A stretch of 64,000 nucleotides of DNA from Solicoccozyma terricola. Taxonomy: Eukaryota > Basidiomycota > Tremellomycetes > Filobasidiales > Piskurozymaceae. Of the stretch, positions 22,115-35,055 are shown piece after piece (within the stretch, counting starts at the first letter, position 1; every line of letters begins with the position of its first letter). A program made the translations under genes and the position numbers. Below the pieces are notes generated by a model. The model saw nothing but the letters and a program-made list of their open reading frames with translations, did not search any database and was not told the origin of the DNA. Location: the NCBI GenBank assembly GCA_001600875.1, contig BCLD01000025.1, positions 1 to 64,000 on the forward strand, in the 5' to 3' direction.

Positions 22115-25100
22115 ATGCCTCTGGACACCAGTGTTCCCAGACAGATAGGTGGTGATGCTGCTCCTAACGACGACGCAGCTGTTCCCGATGCTAAACGGAT
22201 ACGGGTGCAGGTGACTTTCGATGCGTCGGCGGACCCTGCCAGCCAGCTTAGCAGATCGGAGCTGATGTTGTTGTTCTAACTCTTGCTTACCAACCACCAA
22301 CCACCAACCACCACTCGACGTTGGACGTTGAAACGGTTAGCGAGCGTGCGATCCATGTAGACGTGAGTATTCATCGTCAATTGATGCGGTTTTCATTCGT
22401 GCTTGGGACTGATTTGTACCTGCCTGCGTGGTGTCATGGGTTAACAGGAAGAAAGGTAACTCTCTCTCTACTCTTGTCCTGGCGTGGGAGTTCACTTGAT
22501 CGTCATTGAAAACCACCCACTTATTTTTGATCCTAGATCCGTTGTGATGGAGCACTTTCCAGGAAAAGAAAACGTGAGAAGAAATGGTTTCCCCTCAAGG
22601 GGCGGGCGAGCGAGCACCGCACCGTACCGCACCGCACCGCACCCCATATACTTTGAATCTCAAAGCTTTTCAATTGAACAAACAGGTTGCTCGCATTGTA
22701 GTGAATTCCAAATAGACTGTACGTATATTGGTTCAGCGCCTAGGAAGGGTCCTCCAGCGGGGTGAGTGCGAGTTCCACCACCCATCTCGTCTCGTCGTAT
22801 CATTTCGAATCATTTACACATATCCGATTTTAAAGATATGTGGAAGCTCTGGAGTTGAAAGTCAAGTTGTTGGAGAGAAGTATACGTCGAGTAAGCTCTG
22901 TTTTGCTTGGTCGGTTCACCTGTTTGCCAAATTGGGGAGCCATTGACCATTCCTCGTCCCATCCCCTCCACCCCTCCCCCCCCCCCCCCCCCCCTCTCCC
23001 CCACCCAGTCAAATCCATTCATCCACATCGCACAAATAGCTGGACCTTCTATCCGCCAATCTGATTTCAACAAGCTTCGTTTCGAAGAAGAGATTTCAAA
23101 TTTACATTTATCGGAAATTACATCCGGAAAAGATCATCAAGAGAATATCAATGTACTTCGAATACAAGAAACACTTGAAGATGAAAATCATCCTATCGAC
23201 TCAACTCCATCCGAAGAAGAAGAAGATAGTCAATCGGAGAAAGGATATGAAATCGTACAACGTGATGAAGATGTAGAGAATTTAATGTTGAAAGAGTCAC
23301 AATTGGAATTACGAGAAGGTGATCCATATCGATACATGGGGAAATTCTGTGAGTCGTTTTTCGTAACCATTCGAAATCCTGTGATTAGCAAAATATCGAT
23401 TCTGATTGGGGTTTCCCCCCCNCCCCCCCCCCCTCCCCCCCCAACCCTCGGTTTCCCTTGAATCGTAAAGCTGCATTCCGTTTCTTCCCAGTACTCTCTG
23501 CGACACCTCGATCCGTGTCAACTGAAACCCGAGTCGGCGTTGATGGTTCTTCTTCCCAATCATGGGACTATTCACAAAGTTTACAATCGAATCGTCACCT
23601 TGCTAATTGGAGTCTTCCTCCCTGGTATAATACGTAAGTTGCGTGCGAATGTGACCATCGTTGTGGGCGTGCAAATACCGGATTTTAAACATCACTTCTT
23701 CACACTCCCACTTCAGCGTATCAAAAATTCATACCCAAACCTTTGATGAGCGGAACTGGCCAGAGACGGGTTTGAGAGAACGCTTAACAGAGGCATACTT
23801 CGCCACACATAACCTAGTCATACCTATCCTCAATGCACGAATCTTTGAGAAGGATCTACGAGCAGCGAGATGGAAACGTGACCCAGGATTCGCTCGAGTG
23901 TGTTACATGATATTCGCTACCGCCGCACCAGCTTTGAACGATGAGCGAACCTATTGGCATGATCCTAAAGGTAAAGAAGCATCATCGGGGCCTCACGATG
24001 TTCGTCATTCCGCTGGTTGGATTTACGCCAAAGAGGCTCTCAGGATTGGTAGACCAATTCTGGATATCAGCAATTTGGAGGATTTGCAATTTCATGCGGT
24101 AAGCGAACCTCTCTCTCATTTTTCGTTGAAGGAACCGACTCTAAAAAGCTCTCCTTCCCACTTCGCTGTTAAGCTCTTTGCGATTTTCATGGTGCAAAAT
24201 GGCTCGATTTCAGACGCTTGGCATTACGTAGGACACGGTCTTCGCAAATGCGTGGATCTCGGTATCCATGTCCGAACTTCATTTCTAAGATTCCGAGATC
24301 CGGTCCTATTCGAACTTCACTCTCGGGTCTTCTGGGCTTTGGTCTTTTGGGATCGCGTGATAAGCGCAATTTTGGCAAGACCGCTGGTTCTACAAGACAA
24401 GGAGTATGTCTGATGTTAGGTGAAACCCCTAAATGGTCGCTGAATTAGCCTTACATCCCCACCAGCATCGATATGGATTTCCCAACAGAAACCGACGAGG
24501 AATTCTGGTCAAGTTCGGGCTTGGGAAGGCAACCCGTTGGACAACCTTCTAAAATAAGTGGGTTTAACGACATGCTGCGAGTATCGAACATAATCGCTAC
24601 AGCAGTCGGCATCATGGTGCGTATTGTGAATGAAGCCACCTATGCCATTGTCACCGGCGCTCAGAATTCCGATACGCACAGAATGAAACTTGCAACAGTC
24701 GGAACAAGAACGCTGTCAATGCCAGACAGCGAAACTTGGCTGCAGTGAAACAGGCTCTTGGTGTTCTTGCCGCAGATGTGCCGGACCATCTTCGTCTGGG
24801 CTGCGCAAACCAAGACGATGCAACCTTTTTCGAGCAGAGTTGCACGCTTGCTGCAACAACATCTTTCGCAGAGGTGAGTCTTTGTCCTTCAGATTGATCT
24901 TCACGAGGGCCGGGGCCTACCACCTGACGCTGCCTCGCTGGGGTGAAACAGATGATTCTGAATGCACCCATTCCTTTCGACTTTGAGTTTTCACCCTGGA
25001 TACAAGACCCCTCGTCACGTCGAGCATGTTTGCAAGCAGCCAGAGCTTGTGCCAGAGTATGTCATTCGCAGAGTGGGACGGGCAGAATGAATCACTTGAC

Positions 25101-25645
25101 ATTTATCCCGCTCGTCACCGCTGGTGGAATGTTGCTAGCTGGAATGAAATTCGGGGTGATTCATAAAATCACCGAAGAGGAAAGTTGCAATGACGAACAA
25201 TTGGTTGATCTGTGTATTGACACTGCAACGAGGTTGCAAAGGTGGAACGCGGGTGCCGGTAGGTTAGCGTGAGTGTCTTTCATTGTGTGAGACTGCGACA
25301 TCAGGTATTGAGGTGATTTTCGTTGTTTGGAATCATAGGGAAACATTCACCAAGGTGTTGCAAGCAATACGCGCCTTGTCCTCGGCGGGGAGCAATCCTG
25401 AACATGCAGCGGGAGACTCTTACAAAGCACCGCCGTTCTCGTGGGCTCTTGAAACAACCAGTGATTCTTTCTTTTGGCAGCAACTCCTATCATCGGACCA
25501 AATGTCTGTCAGCCTCAGTTCACCTTTCGCCGCAAATAGATGGCATGAACAGCATTCAGCGCCTTCAAGCATCCCCCCAATGACAGATCCGGAACCGTTG
25601 TTGAGCATGTTGGCAGCGGGTGACCAGCCGCTTGAAGATGTATAA
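22115..25645 (+). CDS. Zn2Cys6 fungal transcription factor
   Basis: DNA-binding regulator of the Gal4 type. The binuclear zinc cluster spans four small exons and reads RACDPCRRRKIRCDG then CSHCSEFQIDC, a Cx2Cx6Cx10Cx2Cx6C pattern. Exons through 22890 sum to 98 codons and enter the next exon in phase. The cluster is followed by a short leucine-rich coiled coil (YVEALELKVKLLERSIRR), an acidic linker, and the fungal_trans middle domain from about 23750 (LTEAYFATHNLVIPILNARIF; HSRVFWALVFWDRVISAILA). The final exon ends GDQPLEDV-stop at 25645. The start at 22115 is the first ATG in frame with the cluster. Two introns contain long C runs (22976-22994 and 23415-23442, the latter with an N). Its neighbour to the right is a sugar transporter/GH43 pair, which it may control; that is inference. 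Confidence 0.88.
22976..22994. repeat. C19 tract inside a regulator intron
   Basis: The run lies 14 bp before the acceptor ctctcccccacccag, in the position of a polypyrimidine tract. Confidence 0.9.
23415..23442. repeat. Poly-C tract with an ambiguous base
   Basis: C7, N at 23422, C11, T, C8. It sits in the next intron of the same gene, about 30 bp before the acceptor. The N shows that the tract length was uncertain in the assembly. Confidence 0.9.
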
Positions 25646-26358
25646 CCATCTCCAGGAGGATCTGATTGTTGGACTTTGTGGAGGATGCTTTCGCTTTCTT
25701 GTCTTACTAGGCCGGCTTGTCGGGCGTTTGGTCGGGTGGCGGGGTCCGCAGGAGCATTTTCGGTGCTGGCGCATGCGAACATAATATAACATATGTTTCC
25801 AACAGACATCAGCATCAGTCATTTCCAATGCATTGCCCTGCATACACACCATGACAGCGTATAGACATCCCATTATTCCCTTTCATACCGTTTCAATGGA
25901 ACATTCCAGGTCTGACAGCTATGCTGATCCTCAAATGGAACGAGACTCCGCTGCAGACATTGCAGGCTTCGCCACTGGTTAGCGGAGTTAAGCACCTTCT
26001 CCCTATCAGCGGCAAAGGACGGATAGGCGACCTATCTAGGATAGCCTGGCAGAAGACTCGAACCGAGCCGAGCCCACCGAAAATCGGAAAGACGCGGTCA
26101 TCTTGGGAAGGATATCCTGGAGTAGCAGAAGAGCGTCAATCGCTTCCTCACTTTCGGAATAGGGGGCAAACCTGAAAACGATCAATATCCAGACCTTATT
26201 GTTATACATTTGCTACATACGGGTACAGGAAGTGACCCAGTTCGCACACGACGGTAGGGACACACAATTTCCTTTACCTATTCCAGGAGTACTACCTTGC
26301 ACACTGAGACCATGTTTCCCCACTTTCCATTGATTGACGATAGGCGGATGCTTGTACA
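25646..26358. other. Convergent intergenic region
   Basis: Holds the 3' ends of the regulator and the sugar transporter. No gene or convincing RNA seen. Confidence 0.4.
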
Positions 26359-28867
26359 TTAGAGGCCGGCCTCCTCCTTCTCCGCAAGCCGTTCCTGAGC
26401 GCTGGTCGTAGCTTGGGCAAACCTCCAGGCGGGAAGACGCCTCTCAAACAGCTCGTCCAGGTCTCCGTAAGTGCGGCCTTTTGTCTGTAGAGAATTGTCC
26501 CAGGTCAGTGAATGCAATGGCATCATGGCGAGCGGGTGTTATCACTCACCTCGGGGATGGAAAACCAAGTCAGAATCAAAAACACAGTGGCAGTGCCGCC
26601 GAAAAAGTAGCCGATCTTGACACCCCAATTGGCGCCTTGATTGGAGAGCATCAGGGGCACGGTGTAGTTCTGTTTGCGTCGTTTGCCAGTGAATACGTGT
26701 CAATACGTACGTGGATTAACTCTGGGTGAAGATGGTACTCACAAGGAGGATGCCTGAACAGGATTGGATGGCGGCAGCGATGCCGGCAGTCTTGGCTCGC
26801 AACAGCGGAGTAGAAAGCTCCACCAGAGAGACCCAACCTGCGGATGCCCAGCAAACTCGGAGCTTGAGCTCTAGATGTCCAAGCATGAAAGCGGGCAGGA
26901 CGAAGCTCACCGATGGGACCGAGGGATATCGAGTACGCAAAGACCCCTTTGGAGGCAGCGACAAGGAACAGAACGTGGACGCAGGGCGGTACGATACCGC
27001 GTGAGCTGCTGTCTAGCGAATCGCGGAATGAGATTCGACTGGATACTCACAGACGGCACAGATCGAAATTAGACCAATCCCAGCGCCGGCAGACAGCTTA
27101 TCCGACGTGCTTCCAAGCCCACCGATGATGAAGTTGCATGCCACTAGAGCGGCACCTCCATAGATCAGGAGAGGACGTCTTCCAACGCGATCGATCAGGA
27201 CGAAGGAGACGAGAATCCCGAGGATTCCGGTGCAAGAGATGATCATGGAACCTGTGAAAGGATTCTTGAGGCCGGCAATCTGGAAAAAGTATGAGGCTGA
27301 CAGGGGTGAAAGCGTTGAGCTATGTCAGTAAACAATGATTGGCGTAACCGAGCCAGTGGATGTATGTACGTACTATATCCCCAGACCAGGGAGCCACCGC
27401 TAAAGTTCTGTGAGAACGATGACAGGACCTTGTTAGAGTTGAATCGCATTCAATCCGTCTCACACAGAAACATACCTGGAAGGTGAAAGGTATGGTCGAG
27501 ATCAAGGTCCTTCGCAAGTTGGTTCCCTTGAAGCAAGCCACCCACCCGAGTTGAGACGACTTCTCCATCAACGCCTTGGATTCCGCCACTTGGTACTCGA
27601 TCGCCCTGTACTCGTGATCCACATCGTAGCCATCGATGGTGCCCGTGAGCCGAAGCATGGCCCTTTTGGCCTTTTCGGCGTTTCCTCGTTTGCACAGGTA
27701 GACTGAGGGGAGCGGTTTTCTTGTCAGCTAAAAAGTATCCTTCCTTGATCGAGGTAATGTCGATGATTGACATACCGGGAGATTCGGGCAGGAAGACAAG
27801 AACCGGGAGCCAAAGACCGACGATGGCGAATTCGGAATAGAAGGCACGGCGGTACTGCAGTGGGGCCGTCTGTCATCGTTGATGATGAGGGTGGTTTCAG
27901 CGCCTAGAAAGATCGAGGCACGGAACGGCTACGCGGAAGGGAATACGCACAGCCTGTAAGACCTGGAGCGCCACAGCAGAACCGAGTTGGCCGAAAGCCC
28001 AGAATAGGGAGAAGGCAGAAAGGTGGGTCCCCCTCATTTGAGGCATGCTGATTTCGGAGATGTAGGACATGACCGCAGTGCCGATGAATCCACATGCCGC
28101 GCCGGTGAAGACTGTATGTACCGCCAGGGGAGGGTATTGTCAGTGTATCTTTTTACCACCAAAAAGTGCTATGCGATCAGCACGGCCAACCTTTGCTCAG
28201 CGTGTAAACCTGCCAGGTCTTTGCCAGAATCTCGACGATGATCGCCTACAATGGAAGAAGTCGAACAACAGGTCAGAGAATGCGGCGCAAACAGCGAACC
28301 GCCGACGGTGTTATTGGTTCCGAGGACTCACTAGAATCATGAGAATAGTGAAGCACCACATGTTGAATTTTAGTCCTAAGCGGTCGGCGGAAAACGGAGA
28401 AGCAAATTGAAGGACGAGCTGCGAGACTTGAGGGATGGCACCCCAGATGGATATAGCAGTTGCATAGATCGCAAGATCACCGGTTGCAGGGTCATGGACG
28501 GTTCCCATTTGGTTGATAAAGCCTGTTCATCCGTTGGGAGAAGTGGCAGGAGGCTGCGTTCAGATCAGGCAGTTCCGATGGTGGGTCTACTAAAGCTTTA
28601 ATATTGCTCACCTTGGTTCGCAACGATGTTACCCGGAAGAGTCAAAGTGTAACCGATATAGGTTCCCGCGATGGAGGATATGCAGCCGATGAAAAACAGC
28701 CTCTTGAACTTGCGAACGCTCTCCCAAAAGGTCAGGTCCGCGTAAGCAGAGTACGCCGGGGTGAGGTCGTGCCTCAGACTCAAAGAATCCACATCCTGGT
28801 TTCCCCCTGGATTTTCAACGAATTGGGAGACGTCCTTGTGCTCGTCTTGAACCAAAGATGCAGACAT
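26359..28867 (-). CDS. MFS sugar transporter, alpha-glucoside permease-like
   Basis: Twelve-helix proton-coupled sugar importer of the plasma membrane (sugar porter family). The ATG at 28867 begins MSASLVQDEHKDVSQF, a hydrophilic leader. Helix 1 follows as RLFFIGCISSIAGTYIGYTL. Further exons show CGFIGTAVMSYISEISMPQM (the family's helix 4-5 block), VLVFLPESP, and DRVGRRPLLIYGG, the repeated D-R-x-G-R-R loop. The C-terminus KGRTYGDLDELFERRLPAW is the sugar-porter PETKG..L.E.D.LFE signature, as in maltose/alpha-glucoside permeases; the stop is at 26359. At least eight short introns are present. It is divergently transcribed from the GH43 gene across about 560 bp, suggesting shared control and an import-then-hydrolyse scheme. 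Confidence 0.9.
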
Positions 28868-29428
28868 GTGGGGCCCAGAGTCGAGAGTTGAATGGGTGGG
28901 TGCTGGCTGGCTGGATGTGAAGCTTGACGCCGAGATGAACGTCGTTTCCGGCTTTCGCCGCTGGCGATATTATATAGTCGAGTGGGATGCGGAGAGGACC
29001 ATAACAGAGCGGAGGCAAGAAAATATATGAGCCGAGGTGGTAGCGCTCTCTCCGCTCAGCTCAGCCTGACAGGGACGCAAATGGGGGAAAGATGGGGAGA
29101 TGGCGATGGGGGTGGAGCCCACGAATGGGTTGCACACCTACCGTAGATGCAAGAGCAGACTCGGATAAATGGCGGGGCCCGTCTGGAATGTCGGCACTCG
29201 GCATGTCCCGATTCCGTCTGGAATGACGCCGAACGCGGGGTCCGCTCTAGCCAGTGCGCCAGATCGGCAAGTTTCTGGCAAGATCCGGGTCCAGACGGGC
29301 ACCGCGCGGGCCCCGCTCCTCCGATCGACATGGACATCGACAGTACAAGCAGTATTCGCACGAATGAAATCTTCCTCACGGCGCAAGCAGGATAGTCTGC
29401 TCCCTTCACCTTCACCACAACAACAATA
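28868..29428. promoter_or_regulatory. Bidirectional promoter between transporter and GH43 gene
   Basis: A 561-bp divergent promoter. It contains two direct copies of CCGTCTGGAATG at 29179-29190 and 29214-29225, with CGG/CCG triplets around them (CGGCACTCGG between). CGG triplets are typical half-sites of Zn2Cys6 factors. A TATA-like tattatatagtc lies near 28969-28980 on the transporter side. Confidence 0.55.
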
Positions 29429-31385
29429 ATGCCTGAGGCAATCAAGATGGGATCAATCGCCCAGGCCTATGACACCTGCATCTTGCCGGGATTCAATCCA
29501 GATCCTACCATAGTCCATCACCCGGACCTTGGCTACTTCCTCTGCACGTCAACATTCGAGTTCTGGCCAGGATTGCCCATATACCATAGTAAAGACCTAA
29601 TCAACTGGAAGCTCATCGGCCATGCTCTCACGAGGAGGTCACAAGGTGTGGATATGAGGACGGTAGAGTCGAACGGAGGGTTGTATGCACCAACGCTCCG
29701 AATCTTCAAGGGCAGATTCGTAGTGACGTGCTGCTGTGTCTACCGTCGCGGTTCCAGCGGGGTAAGTCGTCGGGGCGGGGGATTGCATCTTGGGCCAGAA
29801 GTAGAGCTGAATCCCTGCGCTTGGATATGGCACTCAGGATGGCGTACCACCTCGTGGCTTCTATTTGTGGACGGACAACATCTTTGACGAGACGTCTTGG
29901 ACGGACGCAATATATATCGACGAGCTGGGAATCGATCAAGATGTGAGTTCGCAGTCGTTCTGGTCATGCCTAGGTGATGGCGAGCGCCCGCTGTGGGACT
30001 CTAATCGCAGTCCTGCTCTACTTTTCTGCTTCCAGTTGTTCTTTGACGACGACGACCGATGCTATCTCTCCGTCGCACGTCGAATCACAGACCCAAACAT
30101 TCCTGTCGTCAACTTCCATTGCGGTGTTTACACCTCGGAGATCGATATCAAGACCGGGCGAAACATCACCCCTGCCATACTGGCTCGAGTGTCACCCACC
30201 GGCTGTGCCGAGGGATCACACATCTTCAAGCGAGGAGGATGGTACTATATGTTGGTCGCCGAGGGGGGAACAGAGATCGACCATCAGGAATGGGTCATGC
30301 GTTCCCATAGCCCCATGGGTCCTTGGGAACTTCCGCCTCCCGGTGTCAATCCGATCTTACACAACGGCACTCATCCCGAAATCCAGCAGACAGGCCATGT
30401 GGATTTCGTGGAGAACGCCAACACCGGCCTCTGGTACGCCGTCTTCCTAGGCGTCAGACCTGTTGGAAGCGCGGCGACGATGAACGGACATGGCGGGATG
30501 CTGTCTATGGCGAGTCAACTCGGAAGGGAGACATTCATGGCTCCGGTAGACTGGCAGGCTGATGGTTGGCCCAGAGTGAATCTGGGACGGAAGGTGGGGT
30601 TGGTGGGCGAGGCTTTCGGGATAGGTAGAAAGGCGGTGCACCCACCCGTTTGGGATTTCAAGGCAGAGAATGGAGGTCAGTCTGAAAGTCACGTCAGATC
30701 ATAACGCATATGGAGCTGATAGCCAATTGTTATTTCACCCAGGCCTGGATAAACATTGGTACACCGTCCGATCACCCTTGAAGCCGTTCCACACGGTCGA
30801 CCCCTCCAAGAGCACCATCACAGTCCATGGCGGAGCATACACGCTGGCCATGGACGAATGCGTCAGTATGCTCTTGAGAAAGCAAGAGGCTTTCGCGGTC
30901 GACTGGGAGGTCAAGCTGGACTTCAGCCCGACGACTCCCGGTGAGGAAGCTGGGATCGTAGCCTGGAACCGGAAAGAGGCGTATGTTGCGTTAGGGCTGC
31001 GTCGGGATGAGGCAAACCAAATGAATCTGTTATTTCACTCGCCATCAATATCAGAGGTGAGCGTACTGAGCTCGCTTCGAGCACCTTGAGTCAGCGAATA
31101 TTGATCGGTTCATGCTCTGCCACTCAGGACAAATACGTTCGCGTGCCGGTCGAAGCGTCGCAACTCCCGGTAACTTTGCGTGTGGAAGCAAGAACCAAAG
31201 TCTACAAGTTCTTGTACCGGCTCGAGGGAGGCGATTTCGAGGTCATCGGTACTGTCAAGGCCAGCGCGATGATGCCGCTTTTTACAGGAGCATTCTTGGG
31301 TATTTACGCTCAAGGGGACGGTACAGGTGCACCGTGTCAGCGACCAGCTGTCTTTGGCGAGTTGTCGATGGCAGAAATCGTGTGA
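29429..31385 (+). CDS. Intracellular GH43 glycosidase (beta-xylosidase/arabinofuranosidase-like)
   Basis: Five exons (29429-29761, 29838-29942, 30036-30675, 30743-31056, 31128-31385) sum to 549 residues in one frame. GFNPDPTIVHH near residue 24 carries the GH43 catalytic-base Asp. YAPTLRIFKGRFVVTC follows, and CAEGSHIFKRGGWYYM supplies the general-acid Glu. HTGHVDF-like text (QQTGHVDFVENANTGLWYAV) and VGSAATMNGHGG are typical of the subgroup with a C-terminal beta-sandwich, which here covers about residues 350-549. No signal peptide is visible (MPEAIKMGSIAQAYD), so the enzyme should act in the cytosol on imported short xylo- or arabino-oligosaccharides. The divergent sugar transporter supports that. 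Exact substrate is unknown. Confidence 0.92.
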
Positions 31386-32482
31386 TTCGTCTTGGGGCGT
31401 CGCATTTGGTTGTAACATCGGTTATGATACTAAAAGGCGTGCGGTGCGCCTCGCTGCGCTACGTTCGCTACATGTTCGACGCAACGTAGCTCCGTGAAGT
31501 ACGCATGCATGTCCGGTCCATGCATATATTCTCCACCGAACAGCTCCGTCAAGTCGTGGGAAGGAATGTCGGCCATAGATAGCGGTTGTTGGTTCCACTG
31601 TCCCTGCTGAAGACCACCAGACCTTGACTCGGGCTGTACCGGATGGATTGCTGCCAACTCCGATCGGCCGTCATGGGCTGAACGCATGATGTGGTTCGAC
31701 GTTCGATGCTGCGGTCTTGTGGTAAAGGAACGTTTCCATCACGGTCAGTGGAATCTCTATACTTCGAAGTTTAGGAGTCAGGCAGCGGTGCGCTCACCGT
31801 AAGGATACGACAACTAGCGACAGGTCACGACTGGTAGTTAGTCACCCACCCACCCAAACCTAACGGAACGCAACCATCTTGGCAGTCCGCTGTCGCCAGA
31901 AAGACAGCTTCGTCGCCAGAACAACGACATCGTCTTTCTGACAACAGTCGCAGCAGCAATATCCCGCCTTACTCTCTTCTTTTGCCAAAAGAGGTGTGAT
32001 TTTGGAGATAGAACACCCAATTCATCTGTCAATTCTGAGGGACACTAGTTGATCCTGTGCCTATCAAGTGCAATGTCCTCCCATTTGTAGTGATCCTGTC
32101 GGTGAATAACGCTCAGCTGGATGACTTGATTGCCATCCATCCATGTATCCTAAGTGTACTGTTACCCAAGTGAAGACCTTACACGCTCCGTGATATGGAC
32201 CTGTAGTTAAATGCTGCGCTGGTAGTCGACCACGATTATATGCTATGGTTGAGAGGGGAGAATGGGGCGAAGCCTCGGTCATACGCACGACGTTCTCATT
32301 TTGCAATTGACATTCACGCTCTATCACATCCCCCAACCCCCTCGCCCAAATGATGGTACTAACAATGGTGATTTGAACATAAACATCATTGGTAACATTA
32401 GCGCGAACACTTTTCGACGAGGAATTCCGGCACATAGCACCCTTGTATCTTCTTTCTTTCTATTCCGCGGCCGTCTCCTTGC
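31386..32482. other. Intergenic, no supported gene
   Basis: Convergent gap between the GH43 gene and the second sugar transporter. It has several short self-complementary stretches (for example around 31890-31950) but no gene. Confidence 0.4.
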
Positions 32483-35055
32483 TTATCCGTTCAAAGCCGG
32501 AGTCACTGAGACCAAAATTTCGTTATGGGAGGTATCAAACTTCCTCCCATCCATCTTATGAGTACTGATAGGCTCTTCAGAAGGCTTGTCCTCGTCATGG
32601 ATGTGCTCTGGAGCATCTTGTTGAACGCCTTCCCCAGGCCCATCGAAAAGAGCTGCGATTTCCTCAAGGGTGAGGGGACCGTCTTTGCCTTTGGTTTCGA
32701 TCATATACTTCCAAAGGAAGGCTGTAAGAAAATGAAAGGGTCAGTGGCTAGTTCTCCAATGCTAATATGATAAACTGACCCAATTCGAAAGCAAGGAAGA
32801 CACAATAAACAATGTAGTACTATTTGACCAAAGGTTTACCAGCTGAAACACCAGAAGCAATTTAACCCCGACTCACCTTCCAAGCAATAGCTTTCAGGGC
32901 AATGGGGTTGACATATTGGTTCTGTATTGTATTTTTCTAGTGAGAAAGCAATCATCTAAAGAGACTGAATGGCTTCCGGACTCACAAAGATAAGCGAGAC
33001 GTCGATCATAAAGGAGAATACAACAAAACCCTTGGCTCGGATCTTGTATGGCAAGATTTCGACTGTGTAACTGACGAGCAAACCATTTAAAGCAGCATTG
33101 TACGAGAGGTAGAACTGTGAAAGGACGCAAGTGAGCTCATTGAAATCAGTCAGAGTATAAACCCGCGGAATTCACCAAGAATATGAAAGCCTTCAAAAGG
33201 AGGTACGAGTTGATATGGGTTAGATCAGTTGAGCTTGACGGCCTGAGACGATTCTTCAAGACTCACGATCACCGCATGTCCAGCGGCCGTATTAGGGTGT
33301 AGGGGGTTCCCATTAGCGTCCACGTCGATCGCGGAGTTGGCATACAAGGCTGAGCAGACAGTTTGAACTGGCAAAAAACGAACAGTCCGCATCAAAACGG
33401 TATTCAATGCTGACAAACTCAAGACTCTCGCTTACGAGTGAAGAACACAAGCATTCCAGCAACACCACCCAGAGCAAGAGGTCGCCTACCAACTTTGTCG
33501 ATACAGAGAGCCGCGATGATCGAGGTGATCCAATTGAAGATTTGCAAGATACCGTTGATCAAGGTTTGATCAAAAGAGGAAGTGATACCAATTGCATTGA
33601 GGACCTTGGACAAGTAGTAGCTTACGAGACCGTTTCCAGACCATTGACTGAAGAATGCCAAGGCCACGATAATTCTCATTCTCTGTGAGTGAACATATGA
33701 GGCAAATCAGTCAATCAATTCAGCTTCTGCTGGATTTAGGACCTACCTTTCTATTGCCTGGAGTAGTGAAGAGGGCTTTCCAAGTAGTTCCAGCCTTGGC
33801 TTCTCGCTCGAGTTCAAGAGCTGCCTAGAAGATGTAAATGATTTAATACACATATGCTCTTCCACAATATGAAGAACTCACCCTTATCTCCTCATACTCA
33901 AATTGAATCAATGGATCCTCGGTGTTTCCTCCACAGTGGTACTTGGTCAAAATGGCGATAGCTTGTTCGTCTCGTCCTTTGTCAATTAGCCATCTCGGGG
34001 ATTCACTGTGGATCACGCTGGTCAATACCTTCTTTTGCTTCACTCAACAATCTGAAACACTTACGGGATGAAATAAATCAAGCTTGTGCAACGCCGCAAA
34101 CGTCAGTTTAGTATTTTAACGCTCGTGCTCCCACCCCAACGATGGCTCACCTGAACTGGATTATAGAAGGCAAGCCTTGTAGAATACTTGGAATCCTCCA
34201 AGACCAGTTGTTAGCAATGGAGAAGGTGCCGAATGTGGCCCAAGCAGCGATGATGGACCCCAGGTACCAAGTGGTATTGTAGAGAGAAGTCATGGGCTGT
34301 TGAAATATTTGCCTTTAAGCACAGCTTCTCTGGTCTGAATGATGAACAACACTTACAGCTCGATGGGTTGGGAAAGCAAGTTCAGTGATCCTGATGCATG
34401 ATTACAGGTGAATATGCATACCATGTATCCACGGACGGCCAAGTTCACTCACAAGAGAGGAGCAGCGGTAGCAGCGAAAGTAAGACCGAAGCCGATCAGG
34501 GCTCGGGCACCGATCTGGCGCTGTCATCAGCATTCACTTCGAATTTACCTCCCTGATTTGCCACTCACAAACATGCCGATACCCTGAGCCGCTGTCTGAA
34601 TGGCCACCGCAACAAGCATGATAGAACATCCAAAAAAGATACCGAATCGCCTTCCGTACCTATCACAGATACCGCCTGCAAACGGTAGAGCACAGAAGGC
34701 ACCGATGGATTGGATGGCGTTGAACAGGCCGAGTAAACCGCCGGTGGGGGTGTGAAAATAATTTTCCCATAGAGTCAGGGACTACGAGTGACGATTGATC
34801 GATGAGTTTACTGCATTCCATCGCTGAAGGGAATCGTACACACCTGGAGACCGTTCATCATCGACCCATCATACCCGTTCGTCATACTGGTAATCAAGAT
34901 GAGGAGCTGCAAGAGGCGACTTGTCAGAAATCGTTACAAGGACTTCGTTGCACGACAAGGCTCACCAAGATCAGGTTTAACTTGGCAAGATGACCTCGAT
35001 ACCATCTCGTGTCCCTTCCTACCATGTAGCTTTGCAAAATGTCGTCGGAGGCCAT
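32483..35055 (-). CDS. MFS sugar transporter, lactose-permease-like
   Basis: Second sugar-porter-family importer, closest in motif to fungal LAC12-type permeases. The ATG at 35055 (MASDDILQSYMVGRD) is preceded by CAAC. Later exons show LLILITSMTNGYDGSMMNGL, the lactose-permease first-helix block. SESPRWLIDKGRDEQAIAIL is the post-helix-6 motif. WSGNGLVSYYLSKVLNAIGI and DKVGRRPLALGG follow. The tail is hydrophilic (GKDGPLTLEEIAALFDG) and ends at 32483. More than ten short introns are present. Together with the alpha-glucoside-type transporter and GH43 enzyme it makes a carbohydrate-use block under the nearby regulator (inference). Confidence 0.9.

Noticed and set aside
26030..26075. Possible tRNA on the minus strand (GGTTCGAGTC, B-box-like)
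   Set aside because: The flanks do not form a T stem, and no A box or acceptor stem lies at the right distance.
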